Source: an uncultured Acetatifactor sp. (GTDB taxonomy: Bacteria > Bacillota > Clostridia > Lachnospirales > Lachnospiraceae). From it: a stretch of 64,000 nucleotides of DNA. Position 1 is the first letter of the stretch. The number at the start of each line of letters is the position of its first letter. The stretch lies in the NCBI GenBank assembly GCA_910578185.1, contig CAJTPN010000016.1, positions 1-64,000 of the forward strand. The letters are read 5' to 3'. The notes under the pieces were generated by a model. It did no database searches. It was given only the letters and a program-made list of their open reading frames with translations, and was not told where the DNA came from. This document shows, in pieces, positions 8,331 to 17,706 of the stretch. The position numbers and the translations under genes were made by a program.

Positions 8331-8753
8331 TTATTTCTTTGCCGCCTTAGGTCTCTTTGCGCCGTACTTGGAACGGGCCTGCTTCCTGTTGGCAACACCT
8401 GCCGTATCAAGGGTACCACGAATAATGTGGTATCTCGTACCGGGCAGATCCTTTACTCTGCCGCCGCGGATCAGCACCACGCTGTGCTCCTGCAGATTGT
8501 GTCCTTCACCGGGAATATAGCTTGTAACCTCGATTCCGTTGGAGAGACGCACTCTGGCAATCTTTCTAAGCGCTGAGTTAGGCTTCTTAGGAGTGGTTGT
8601 CTTCACAGCGGTACATACGCCACGCTTCTGGGGTGCGGATGCATCCGTAGCCTTTTTGTGCAGAGAGTTGTATCCTTTCTGCAGTGCCGGTGCTGTGGAC
8701 TTCTTTGCTGAAGTCTGACGTCCTTTTCTTACTAACTGGTTAAATGTTGGCAT
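8331..8753 (-). CDS. rpsL: 30S ribosomal protein S12
   Basis: 140 residues. S12 sits at the decoding centre and affects accuracy and streptomycin response. The conserved loops TTTPKKPNSALRK and GEGHNLQEHSVVLIRGGRVK are intact with the usual Lys residues, so no classical streptomycin-resistance change is visible. One small deviation is PGTRYH where PGVRYH is commoner. First gene of the str operon; its start at 8753 is about 100 bases from a consensus promoter. Confidence 0.98.
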   Translation of the reverse strand: MPTFNQLVRKGRQTSAKKSTAPALQKGYNSLHKKATDASAPQKRGVCTAVKTTTPKKPNSALRKIARVRLSNGIEVTSYIPGEGHNLQEHSVVLIRGGRVKDLPGTRYHIIRGTLDTAGVANRKQARSKYGAKRPKAAKK

Positions 8754-8831
8754 TCTGTTTCACCTCTTCCTGAAATTTAATATTATTGTTAACCGTGTAT
8801 ATGCCGCTATCCGTCAAATTCCTCCGAAAAT

Positions 8832-8880
8832 AGCACATCCACACACACGCTATATCATTATAGTCGGTAATGGATGTGCT
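8832..8880. repeat. Inverted repeat flanking the str-operon -10 box
   Basis: Ten-base perfect inverted repeat: AGCACATCCA at 8832-8841 and TGGATGTGCT at 8871-8880. One arm lies directly after the -35 box and the other just past the start point, so the -10 box is in the loop. It could be an operator, or a loose terminator for the J-domain gene that ends at 8945. Confidence 0.55.
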
Positions 8881-8885
8881 GTCAA
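8857..8885 (-). promoter_or_regulatory. str operon promoter
   Basis: Perfect TTGACA (8880-8885), 17-base spacer and perfect TATAAT (8857-8862) on the minus strand, about 100 bases before rpsL. A full consensus match suits a very highly expressed translation operon. Confidence 0.92.
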
Positions 8886-8944
8886 CATTTTTTTATGAAA
8901 AAGTTGTTTCAGGTAATGTCTCAGACGGTTGTATAACAGCTCCG

Positions 8945-10231
8945 TCATGCTCCCTCTTTGCCCAGGCAGTCTTTAAGCGTTTCATACTCCGCCTGGATCG
9001 CCTTAAAGGTTTCCTCGTCTCCGGCTTCATTGTCCGGATGATAGGTCTTGCAGAGCGCTTTATAGCGCTTCTCCAGCTTTGCCTCAGTACTGCATCCAAC
9101 AAAAAAACTCCGGACGGGTTCGCTCTGCATCTGTCTGTCCCGGAGCTTTTCGCAACGCTTTCTGACAGACTGCTTTAAATTGTCGGCCTCTTTGATCTTT
9201 CCAATGATTCTATCAAAAGCCTCCATAGGCACACCCTCGTCGTATTCTCTCAGTCTCTCGGAGATCTCCTGCATAATCCCCACATACTCTCCCAGATCAG
9301 ACCGCAGAAGATAGTCCTCGGTGGCATCTATGACCGGCGTTGTTTCCCCGATGAAATCTTCAAATGACTCCATATGGTTTTCCAGAAGTTCCATCGCTTC
9401 CTTACACCGACGGCTCCGTTCATCTCCTTCTGTATCCGTCACTGACTCCATCCGCACCTCCTGCCACTGATCCTTCAAATTCCTGGCAAAGGCATCATAA
9501 TGAGAGGTGGAAAAGGACATCTCCATTCCCCATTCGTTCCATTCCAGCCCAAGCGAAATCAAAATGGCAGAAATTCCCAGTACAAACACCACATACAAAG
9601 CCACTCCATATACAATTTCAAACGTAGGGAACATCTTCATATATTGAAGAAGCCCCATGCCAAACACATCCGTCACCTGTACATGCAACAGATACACGCC
9701 GCCCACTATGATCACCAGACTGAGTACTGCCAAAAGTTTCAGCGCATGTGTCACCAAAAGGATCAAAGACCGATTCACCAGTCGTACAATGGTAAATATC
9801 AGACAGGCCAGACCATAAAGGAGGGAAGTACCTCCCTCTCTCACTTCCTCATAATCCGTTTTGCACTTATGGTAAAGGAAAGTATAACCTGAATATAACA
9901 CGGAATAAATACCTTCCAGAATACCTATCACCACATTGATCACCGCCATAATAACTGCGGAAGCTAAAGAAAGCATCAGGAATATTAGTGCGGAAAAAAC
10001 ACCTCCCAAAACAATACACACAATCACCAGCATGATAACTTCCATGGACTGACCAAAATCCCTTGCTATTTCAAATACAGCAGCAACTGCCAACACAATC
10101 AGAAAAATCCCTGTGATTGCAACCGCCTTCTTCAGTGCTTTAGCAGCCATCTGCGCCGCCGTCGCCAACAGAAATAACGGAAGCGCAAACAATGCCAGTA
10201 TATTTATCTTTAATATTTTAACAACCTTCAT
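8945..10231 (-). CDS. Membrane protein with a C-terminal J domain
   Basis: 428 residues from ATG 10231, which has GGGGG upstream. The first 230 or so residues hold several hydrophobic spans (for example LALFALPLFLLATAA, AITGIFLIVLAVAAV and LSLVIIVGGVYLL). Then comes a long acidic, helical stretch, and the last 60 residues resemble a DnaJ J domain with the key HPD at residues 398-400 (KRYKALCKTYHPD) and the helix-III pattern ETFKAIQAEYETLK. A J domain stimulates the Hsp70 ATPase, so this may recruit DnaK to the membrane. The client is unknown. It follows a lipoprotein gene by 85 bases and a dTDP-rhamnose gene before that, suggesting envelope work. The arrangement of N-terminal membrane part and C-terminal J domain differs from DnaJ, which begins with its J domain. 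Confidence 0.7.
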   Translation of the reverse strand: MKVVKILKINILALFALPLFLLATAAQMAAKALKKAVAITGIFLIVLAVAAVFEIARDFGQSMEVIMLVIVCIVLGGVFSALIFLMLSLASAVIMAVINVVIGILEGIYSVLYSGYTFLYHKCKTDYEEVREGGTSLLYGLACLIFTIVRLVNRSLILLVTHALKLLAVLSLVIIVGGVYLLHVQVTDVFGMGLLQYMKMFPTFEIVYGVALYVVFVLGISAILISLGLEWNEWGMEMSFSTSHYDAFARNLKDQWQEVRMESVTDTEGDERSRRCKEAMELLENHMESFEDFIGETTPVIDATEDYLLRSDLGEYVGIMQEISERLREYDEGVPMEAFDRIIGKIKEADNLKQSVRKRCEKLRDRQMQSEPVRSFFVGCSTEAKLEKRYKALCKTYHPDNEAGDEETFKAIQAEYETLKDCLGKEGA

Positions 10232-10316
10232 CCTTACCCCCTGCATATCGCCCGGGCTGAACCCGCAGCATTGCGCCATTCGACAATTCAAAAAGCAATC
10301 TCTTTTTCCTGCCTGA

Positions 10317-11228
10317 TTATTCAAACGCCGCAAACGAATATGTAATTTGAACAATCTCTTTTCCGTTGGAACTGCATTTTACGGTAATTTTATCCCCTGA
10401 CTCAGGATCCAGATAAACAGCCCCTGTCTGATCCAAACCCACGCCGTACAGGATGGAACCCGTCATAGACTGGGGCGTACCATAACTGCCCTTTTCCTTA
10501 TGAACCACATCCAAAAAAGAAGTCCCCACCATAACGCCTCCCGGCAGCACCGCATTTACACTGTTAAACGTGACAGATTGAATCACACATTCGCTTGCCG
10601 GAAGCGGTTGATCCGTCTCATTCATCACAACAATCCCTATCTTATCCTCCCCATTCCCAATGATGGCCTGCTGGTATGGGGGCACTGGCTGTTCATATGT
10701 AAATTCCACATAATTTCTGATGTCCCTTATGGCAATCAATTCACCTTTCCACTGTACCATACGGGAAAACCTGTCTTGCAGCAGGATTTCCTCCGAGGGC
10801 TCCATCCATTGAATATCCCTGGCAAGAGCCTGGGGATCCGTCACATACAACGACAGATCATTAGATTTATCCGTTCCAACCTCCAGGGCATTCTCCCTTG
10901 CCTGGACTTTAAAATGCAAAAAGGAAGGCATTACAGACACATATCTCACCTGGTAAATTCCGGGATTCAGCATGGCCTCCTGCCGAAACCCGTTTTCTCT
11001 ACTCAAATTAATCGCATAGGATCTGTCTTTCACCTGATTCCAGAGATGTACCTCTATTTCCAGCTTTTCTCTCATATCCTCTCTAAGGGTCGTAAATTCC
11101 TCCGGCACATCCTCAAGTTCGATCACACAGGCTATGTTTCCTTCATCCAACCTGCCATTATTTGTACAGCCCGTCAAAAACGCCGTGCACAACAGCAGCA
11201 GGAGCCCCCACCTCATAATCATCTTCAT
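10317..11228 (-). CDS. Lipoprotein of unknown function
   Basis: 303 residues. It begins with a classic lipoprotein signal: Arg6, a Leu-rich core and the lipobox LTGC with Cys21, so it should be diacylated and anchored on the outer face of the membrane. I chose ATG 11228 because GAGGG lies 8 bases before it; ATG 11234 is equally in frame but too close. The mature part is mostly beta-strand-like and has no motif I recognise. It is followed by the J-domain membrane protein and preceded 50 bases upstream by the sugar reductase gene, all in one direction. LspA, which would process it, is encoded at 41,591-42,088. Confidence 0.75.
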   Translation of the reverse strand: MKMIMRWGLLLLLCTAFLTGCTNNGRLDEGNIACVIELEDVPEEFTTLREDMREKLEIEVHLWNQVKDRSYAINLSRENGFRQEAMLNPGIYQVRYVSVMPSFLHFKVQARENALEVGTDKSNDLSLYVTDPQALARDIQWMEPSEEILLQDRFSRMVQWKGELIAIRDIRNYVEFTYEQPVPPYQQAIIGNGEDKIGIVVMNETDQPLPASECVIQSVTFNSVNAVLPGGVMVGTSFLDVVHKEKGSYGTPQSMTGSILYGVGLDQTGAVYLDPESGDKITVKCSSNGKEIVQITYSFAAFE

Positions 11229-11279
11229 CCGCATTTCCCTCTAATTATTTTCTTCCTTCGGAACAAATCCAAATATATT

Positions 11280-12137
11280 TCAGATAAATTTCTGTTCCCG
11301 CAAAATGGCCACATATCTCTTAAGCGCATCCTGCCATACCGGAAGCATCTGAAAACCGTTGTCCGTAAGTTTACCGTTGTCCATACGACTATTGGCAGGA
11401 CGCTTGGCTTTGGCCGCATACTCCGCGCTGCTCACCGGCGCCACTTCCATGGTGATCCCCGCCTCTTCAAAAATGGCGCAGGCAAAATCGTACCAGGAGC
11501 AGACCCCTTCGTTTGTGGCATGATAGATACCATATTTATCCGTGACAATCATATCCGCCAGAAGCTTTGCCAGATCAAAAGTGTATGTGGGCGAACCGAA
11601 CTGATCATTTACTACCGTGATCCTTTTATGATTTTTGGATAAGTTCAGCATGGTCTTGATAAAATTTTTACCGTTAACTCCAAATGCCCATGCAATGCGG
11701 ACAATAAAGTATTTTTCCAATACCTCCTTCACCGCAAGTTCCCCTTCATATTTTGTCCGTCCATATACGCTCTGGGGATCGCAGACGTCATCCGGTTTCC
11801 AAAAATGCTCCCCTTCTCCGCTGAACACATAATCCGTACTGATATACAGCATCTTGATATCCAGTTCCCTGCAAACTTTTGCAATGTTCCGGGAACCATC
11901 CACATTCACTCTGCGGCAGACAGCCTCATTATCCTCCGCAGCATCCACCGCCGTATATGCTGCACAGTGAATCACCGCATCCGGATTCGTCTCCCTGAGC
12001 ACGCTGTTCACGCTCTCCGCATCTGTGATATCCATTTCGTCGATGTCCACCCCCACCGCTTCCATCCCCCGCGCGGTCAACTCATTCACTACATCGTAAC
12101 CCAACTGTCCTTTTACTCCCGTCACAAGAACCTTCAT
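11280..12137 (-). CDS. rfbD: dTDP-4-dehydrorhamnose reductase
   Basis: About 285 residues of the extended short-chain dehydrogenase family. The family reduces dTDP-4-keto-rhamnose to dTDP-L-rhamnose with NADPH, for cell-wall or surface polysaccharide. Seen: Rossmann start MKVLVTGVKGQLGYDV, STDYVFSG, and the catalytic Tyr-Lys in SVYGRTKYEGE. ATG 12137 gives the conserved start; ATG 12149, directly after GGAAAGG, is an alternative adding MDIN. A hairpin lies just upstream of the start region. Other rhamnose-pathway genes (rfbA-C) are not in the window. It precedes the lipoprotein gene in the same direction. Confidence 0.88.
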   Translation of the reverse strand: MKVLVTGVKGQLGYDVVNELTARGMEAVGVDIDEMDITDAESVNSVLRETNPDAVIHCAAYTAVDAAEDNEAVCRRVNVDGSRNIAKVCRELDIKMLYISTDYVFSGEGEHFWKPDDVCDPQSVYGRTKYEGELAVKEVLEKYFIVRIAWAFGVNGKNFIKTMLNLSKNHKRITVVNDQFGSPTYTFDLAKLLADMIVTDKYGIYHATNEGVCSWYDFACAIFEEAGITMEVAPVSSAEYAAKAKRPANSRMDNGKLTDNGFQMLPVWQDALKRYVAILREQKFI

Positions 12138-12159
12138 ATTTATATCCATACCTTTCCGC

Positions 12160-12185
12160 CGCCTGCATCTTATATGCTGCAGGCG
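12160..12185. repeat. Hairpin in the rfbD leader
   Basis: Perfect 8-base inverted repeat CGCCTGCA (12160-12167) / TGCAGGCG (12178-12185) with a 10-nt AT loop. In the minus-strand mRNA it ends a few bases before the GGAAAGG ribosome binding site, so it could influence initiation. No T-run follows. Confidence 0.5.
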
Positions 12186-12327
12186 TACTTTTATATATAA
12201 TTTATCGTTCAAGCGTCATCTAAATCGTTTTACGGCAAGTCTCCCTAAGCCGACGACTCCACCCCTACGAAAGTACGGAGCTTTCATTTAATTCATACCC
12301 ACAAAAAAGACAAATTCCATAATCTCC

Positions 12328-13560
12328 TCAATCCCTGAAATACAAGTCCCTGGTGTATACTTTATCTAATACGTCTTCCAGATCTTGATGATATCGGTTG
12401 GCCACAATCACCTTGGAAATCTTCTTAAATTCTTCCAGGTTCCTGATAACTCTGCTCCCGAAAAATTCTTCCTTCGCCAGGGATGGCTCGTACAACACCA
12501 CCTCCGCGCCCTTTGCCTTTAAGCGCTTCATAACTCCCTGAACGCTGGACTGTCTGAAATTGTCCGAACCGTTTTTCATAATCAGCCGGTAAATCCCTAT
12601 CACAACCGGTTTGCCGGAAATTCCGCCCCTGCCCCCGTCGCCTTCAAAGTACCCTGCCTTCTCCAAGATCCGTTCCGCAATAAAGTCTTTTCTGGTGCTG
12701 TTTGCCTCCACCACCGCATGAATGATATTTTCCGGCACGTTGGAATAATTTGCCAACAGCTGCTTGGTATCCTTGGGCAAACAATATCCGCCATAACCAA
12801 AGGAAGGATTGTTATAGTGGGAACCAATCCTGGGATCATACCCGATTCCCTCAATAATATTTTTGGTATTTAAGCCCCGTATCTCCGCATAGGTGTCCAA
12901 TTCGTTAAAGAAGCTGACGCGCAATGCCAGATAGGTATTGGCAAACAGCTTCACTGCTTCCGCCTCCGCCGGTTCCATGATCAGGCTGGGAATATCCTCC
13001 TTGATTGCCCCCTGCTTCAGCATCTCTACGAAACGCTCTGCCATAGCTGCCGCTTCCCGGTTTGCCTGATTCACGCCTACAATAATCCTTGTTGGGTACA
13101 AATTATCATAAAGAGCATGTCCCTCCCGCAAAAATTCCGGTGAAAAGAGAATCCTGTTCGTATTGTATTTTTTGCTTACTTTTTCAATATAGCCCACTGG
13201 TATCGTACTTTTAATGACGATAAATACCTCTGGATTCACCTTGCGCGCCAGCTCTATCACCGCCTCCACGGAACTGGTATCAAAGAAATTCTGCTTTGGA
13301 TCATAATTGGTCTGTGTGGCGATCACTACAAGCTCCGCCTGTTGGTACGCTTCCTGGCCGTCTGTCGTCGCCTTTAAATGCAGCTCCTTCTTAGTCAAGT
13401 ATTCCGAAATCTCCCGATCCTGGATGGGAGATTCCCCCCGATTAATCATATCCACCTTTTCCCGGATTACATCAACGCCCGTCACATCGTGATATTGTGA
13501 CAACAAAATCGCATTGGCCAGCCCCACATAACCCCCCACGCCTGCTATCGCTATCTTCAT
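12328..13560 (-). CDS. ugd: UDP-glucose/nucleotide-sugar 6-dehydrogenase
   Basis: 410 residues. This family oxidises UDP-glucose (or a related sugar nucleotide) twice to the uronate using two NAD+. Seen: NAD-binding start MKIAIAGVGGYVGLANA, the catalytic Lys204 in AVKLFANTYLALR, the hinge FNELDTYAE, and the nucleophile Cys260 in GYGGYCLPKDT. It has the length of the compact bacterial form. An UDP-glucuronate 4-epimerase homolog at 46,895 would use its product, giving a route to UDP-galacturonate for capsule or glycan. It is transcribed like rfbD, with a 190-base gap, so joint transcription is possible. Confidence 0.88.
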   Translation of the reverse strand: MKIAIAGVGGYVGLANAILLSQYHDVTGVDVIREKVDMINRGESPIQDREISEYLTKKELHLKATTDGQEAYQQAELVVIATQTNYDPKQNFFDTSSVEAVIELARKVNPEVFIVIKSTIPVGYIEKVSKKYNTNRILFSPEFLREGHALYDNLYPTRIIVGVNQANREAAAMAERFVEMLKQGAIKEDIPSLIMEPAEAEAVKLFANTYLALRVSFFNELDTYAEIRGLNTKNIIEGIGYDPRIGSHYNNPSFGYGGYCLPKDTKQLLANYSNVPENIIHAVVEANSTRKDFIAERILEKAGYFEGDGGRGGISGKPVVIGIYRLIMKNGSDNFRQSSVQGVMKRLKAKGAEVVLYEPSLAKEEFFGSRVIRNLEEFKKISKVIVANRYHQDLEDVLDKVYTRDLYFRD

Positions 13561-13654
13561 ATATTCATTCTCCCACCTGTTCCCTGTATCCTGTCAGTCG
13601 TCAGCAACTCAGTCCGTCAGCGGACTCCCCTTCCGGCTCCTGATTTCTTTCTCC

Positions 13655-13832
13655 AAAACAAAAAGGGCGTGCCTTGAAAATCTATCTTCCGAATACCCAT
13701 CTCCTGCCCCGTAAACCGTTACATCCGAACAGGAATCGTTGGAACAACCTCCTGTCCGTAAGAAACATCATACAAAGCATGACACAGCATCCCACACCAT
13801 ACATGGCGGAAAGCAATTTTCAAACACGCCCC
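13655..13832 (-). ncRNA. Structured RNA between rpoC and ugd, 6S-like fold
   Basis: Read on the minus strand, a closing stem is formed by GGGCGTG..TTGAAAAT-type arms at 13816-13831 and 13665-13681 (16 pairs with a 2-base bulge), followed at once by an interrupted T-run (13655-13664). The arms enclose about 135 nt that contain a second stem (CTTTCCG with CGGAAG), a large central region with a small hairpin, and an apical stem (TTAC-GGACAGGA with TCCTGTTC-GGAT-GTAA). A rod with closing stem, central bubble, apical hairpin and terminator at about 178 nt matches the general plan of 6S RNA. I do not recognise the primary sequence. It starts about 55 bases after the rpoC stop; no convincing promoter is seen, so it could be processed from the rpoC transcript. 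Confidence 0.45.
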
Positions 13833-13888
13833 TGAAATACACTGTTATCAGTTAAATAGCTTTTTTCATTGAGCCACTACGTTACTTT

Positions 13889-16800
13889 TCATTCCGCACT
13901 TCCTGCGGTGACAATGGTTTCTGGACTTCCTTCCGCATCTTCGTCAGCTTCATCCTCATCGTCCATCTGGTCTTCATCGTCTATCTCTTCCGTATCGGAA
14001 AACGCGCCCATAGCATCATATTCATCCTCTGCGGCATATTCTTCCGTTTCGTCCTCAATCTCAACTTCAGGCAGATTCTCCACGCCCTCGTCAAAGCTGA
14101 TCTCGCTTTCCATGTCAAGTTCCTTCTCATCGGTGCTCAACTTGGTATTGCGATACCGTTTCATACCCGTACCTACCGGAATCAGCTTACCGATAATGAC
14201 ATTCTCCTTCAGACCAATCAGACTGTCTACCTTACCCTTGATCGCAGCTTCCGTCAAAACCTTGGTAGTTTCCTGGAAGGACGCCGCCGACAGGAAGGAA
14301 TTCGTGGCCAATGCCGCCTTGGTAATTCCAAGTAATACCTGCTTGCCATCCGCAGGCTCCTTCCCTTCCCCAATGAGAGATTCATTTATATCCTCATAAT
14401 CCAGCACGTCTATCAACGTACCCGGCAGATATTCGGAATCGCCGTTTGTTTCGATCCGGACCTTTTTAAGCATCTGGCGGACAATCACTTCAATGTGCTT
14501 ATCCGCAATATCCACGCCTTGCAGGCGGTATACCCTCTGGACTTCCCGCAGCATATAATCCTGTACCGCGCGAATCCCCTTGATTTTTAACAGGTCGTGA
14601 GGATTTACGCTACCTTCCGTCAACTCGTCTCCTGCTTCCAGCACCTGACCGTCCATCACCTTGATGCGGGAGCCGTAAGGAATCAGATATGCCTTGGATT
14701 CTCCCGTCTCGTCGTTGGTAATGACCACCTCACGCTTTTTCTTGGTATCCCTCAGCTCTGCTCTGCCGCCAAACTCCGCGATAATCGCAAGTCCCTTTGG
14801 TTTCCTTGCCTCAAAAAGCTCCTCCACACGGGGAAGACCCTGTGTGATATCATCCCCTGCCACACCGCCGGTATGGAAGGTTCTCATGGTCAGCTGGGTA
14901 CCGGGCTCACCGATGGACTGTGCCGCAATGATACCCACTGCCTCGCCCACCTGCACCGCCTCGCCGGTAGCCATGTTGGCGCCATAGCACTTTGCGCAGA
15001 TTCCCACATGGGAACGGCAGGTAAGAATGGTACGGATCTTCACTGCTTCGATAGGTTCACCCTTTTCATTCACGCCCACACTCAAAATTCTGGCAGCGCG
15101 GCTGGGGGTAATCATATGATTGTGCTTTACGATCAGATTTCCATCCCTGTCATAAATATCCTCGCAGGTATATCTGCCCATGATCCTGTCCTTCAGACTT
15201 TCAATGGTTTCCTTGCCGTCCGTAAACGCCTTTACCACCATTCCGGGGATCTCGGCTCTGCCCTCACAGCAATCCACTTCACGGATACTAAGTTCCTGAG
15301 ATACGTCCACCATTCGCCTGGTCAAATAACCAGAGTCCGCAGTACGCAGCGCCGTATCGGACAAACCCTTGCGGGCGCCGTGAGCTGACATGAAATACTC
15401 CAACACATCCAAACCCTCACGGAAATTGGACTTGATAGGCAACTCAATGGTACGTCCCGTCGTATCGGCCATAAGTCCACGCATACCTGCAAGCTGCTTG
15501 ATCTGCTGATTGGAACCACGGGCGCCGGAATCCGCCATCATATAGATATTATTATATTTATCCAGACCTGACAGCAAAACCTCCGTCAGCTCTTTATCCG
15601 TCTCGTTCCAGGTCTCCACTACGGCTCGGTATCTCTCTTCCTCCGTAATCAGTCCACGGCGGAAGTTGGCAGAAATCTTATCCACCGTTGCCTGCGCCTC
15701 CGCCAGCATCTCCGGCTTTCTGGCAGGCACGGTCATATCCGAAATGGACACGGTCATAGCCGCTCTGGTAGAATACTTGTATCCGATGGACTTCACATCA
15801 TCCAGCACCTCTGCAGTTATGGATGCACCATGGGTATTGATAACCTTCTCCAGAATCTGCTTCAATCCCTTCTTATCCACATGAAAGTCAACTTCCGGTT
15901 TCAGAAAATTCTCCGGGATGCTCCTGTCTACAAAACCCAAATCCTGGGGCAGAATCTCATTGAAGATAAAACGTCCCAACGTAGATTCCACATTCCCCGT
16001 GATCTCTTCCCCGTCCACATTTTTCTTGGATACACGCACGGTAATCCTGGAATGGAGCGTACAAGCTTTGTTTTCATATGCCAGAATGGCCTCGTTTACA
16101 TTGCGGAAAAACTTCCCCTCGCCCAATGCCCCGGGCCTCTCCTGGGTCAGATAATAGATGCCCAGCACCATATCCTGCGACGGCACTGCCACAGGGCCGC
16201 CGTCGGAAGGCTTTAACAGGTTATTGGGGGACAGCAGAAGGAACCTGCATTCCGCCTGGGCCTCCACGGACAGCGGCAGATGAACCGCCATCTGATCGCC
16301 GTCAAAATCCGCGTTAAATGCCGTACAAACCAAAGGGTGCAGTTTGATTGCCTTACCTTCCACCAAAATCGGCTCAAATGCCTGAATGCCCAGCCTGTGC
16401 AGCGTAGGGGCACGATTCAGCATTACGGGATGTTCCTTGATCACTTCTTCCAGCACATCCCATACCTGGGTATCCATTTTATCCACCAGTTTCTTGGCGT
16501 TCTTAATATTCTGGCTGATCTGTTTTGCCACCAGCTCCTTCATCACAAAGGGCTTGAACAGCTCGATGGCCATCTCCTTGGGCAGACCGCACTGATAAAT
16601 CTTTAATTCCGGTCCCACCACGATAACGGAACGTCCGGAATAATCCACACGCTTACCCAGCAGGTTCTGGCGGAAACGTCCTGATTTACCCTTGAGCATA
16701 TCGGAGAGAGACTTCAGCGCACGATTGCCGGGCCCCGTCACAGGACGCCCTCTTCTGCCGTTGTCAATCAGCGCATCAACCGCCTCCTGCAGCATTCTCT

Positions 16801-17680
16801 TCTCGTTGCGCACGATAATATCCGGCGCTCCCAGCTCCAGCAGTCTCTTCAAACGATTGTTTCTGTTGATGATTCTTCTGTAGAGATCATTCAGATCCGA
16901 GGTTGCAAAACGGCCGCCGTCCAGCTGAACCATGGGACGGATATCAGGAGGAATCACCGGAATCACATCCATGATCATCCACTCAGGCATATTCCCTGAT
17001 TCACGGAATGCCTCCACCACCTCCAGCCTCTTGATAATACGTGCCCGCTTCTGACCGGAAGAGTCTTTCAGTCCAGCCTTCAGCTCCTGTGCTTCCGTCT
17101 CCAGGTCAATGGCCTGCAGAAGCTCCTTAATGGCCTCCGCTCCCATGCCCACACGGAATTTATTTCCATAAGTTTCCCTGGCATCCTGATATTCCTTTTC
17201 GGACAGGATCTGTTTGTAGTCAAGACCTGTTTCTCCCGGATCCAATACAATATAGGAAGCGAAATAAAGTACTTTCTCCAGCACCCTTGGAGACAGATCC
17301 AGAATCAGTCCCATACGGCTGGGAATCCCTTTAAAATACCAGATATGGGATACCGGAGCGGCAAGCTCAATATGCCCCATACGCTCCCTCCGCACACTGG
17401 CCTTGGTGACTTCCACACCACACCTGTCGCAGACAACTCCCTTATATCGGATCTTTTTATATTTACCACAATGACACTCCCAGTCCTTGCTGGGGCCAAA
17501 AATCTTCTCACAGAACAAACCGTCCCTCTCGGGCTTCAAAGTCCTGTAATTGATGGTTTCCGGCTTCATCACCTCGCCATGAGACCATTCACGGATTTTC
17601 TCCGGTGAAGCCAAACCTATCTTAATGGCGTCAAATGTCATGGGTTGGTATGCCATCGCTTCATTTTTTGTTTCTGCCAT
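13889..17680 (-). CDS. rpoC: RNA polymerase subunit beta'
   Basis: 1263 residues, the largest RNA polymerase subunit, carrying the catalytic Mg2+ site. Seen: N-terminal zinc ribbon with Cys69, Cys71, Cys84, Cys87; the switch and rudder region; the active-site NADFDGD at 456-462; and a C-terminal half with GEPGTQLTMRTFHTGG (trigger loop region). After the conserved core the protein ends with a roughly 50-residue tail very rich in Glu and Asp. It is preceded by rpoB at 26 bases (stop 17707, start 17680) and shares its promoter. The structured RNA lies downstream. Confidence 0.98.
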   Translation of the reverse strand: MAETKNEAMAYQPMTFDAIKIGLASPEKIREWSHGEVMKPETINYRTLKPERDGLFCEKIFGPSKDWECHCGKYKKIRYKGVVCDRCGVEVTKASVRRERMGHIELAAPVSHIWYFKGIPSRMGLILDLSPRVLEKVLYFASYIVLDPGETGLDYKQILSEKEYQDARETYGNKFRVGMGAEAIKELLQAIDLETEAQELKAGLKDSSGQKRARIIKRLEVVEAFRESGNMPEWMIMDVIPVIPPDIRPMVQLDGGRFATSDLNDLYRRIINRNNRLKRLLELGAPDIIVRNEKRMLQEAVDALIDNGRRGRPVTGPGNRALKSLSDMLKGKSGRFRQNLLGKRVDYSGRSVIVVGPELKIYQCGLPKEMAIELFKPFVMKELVAKQISQNIKNAKKLVDKMDTQVWDVLEEVIKEHPVMLNRAPTLHRLGIQAFEPILVEGKAIKLHPLVCTAFNADFDGDQMAVHLPLSVEAQAECRFLLLSPNNLLKPSDGGPVAVPSQDMVLGIYYLTQERPGALGEGKFFRNVNEAILAYENKACTLHSRITVRVSKKNVDGEEITGNVESTLGRFIFNEILPQDLGFVDRSIPENFLKPEVDFHVDKKGLKQILEKVINTHGASITAEVLDDVKSIGYKYSTRAAMTVSISDMTVPARKPEMLAEAQATVDKISANFRRGLITEEERYRAVVETWNETDKELTEVLLSGLDKYNNIYMMADSGARGSNQQIKQLAGMRGLMADTTGRTIELPIKSNFREGLDVLEYFMSAHGARKGLSDTALRTADSGYLTRRMVDVSQELSIREVDCCEGRAEIPGMVVKAFTDGKETIESLKDRIMGRYTCEDIYDRDGNLIVKHNHMITPSRAARILSVGVNEKGEPIEAVKIRTILTCRSHVGICAKCYGANMATGEAVQVGEAVGIIAAQSIGEPGTQLTMRTFHTGGVAGDDITQGLPRVEELFEARKPKGLAIIAEFGGRAELRDTKKKREVVITNDETGESKAYLIPYGSRIKVMDGQVLEAGDELTEGSVNPHDLLKIKGIRAVQDYMLREVQRVYRLQGVDIADKHIEVIVRQMLKKVRIETNGDSEYLPGTLIDVLDYEDINESLIGEGKEPADGKQVLLGITKAALATNSFLSAASFQETTKVLTEAAIKGKVDSLIGLKENVIIGKLIPVGTGMKRYRNTKLSTDEKELDMESEISFDEGVENLPEVEIEDETEEYAAEDEYDAMGAFSDTEEIDDEDQMDDEDEADEDAEGSPETIVTAGSAE

Positions 17681-17706
17681 CTTGGGAACTCCCTTCTATT
17701 TTTCTA

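Noticed and set aside
10500..11642. 380-codon plus-strand frame over the lipoprotein and rfbD genes
   Set aside because: Antisense to two clear genes and without any family pattern.
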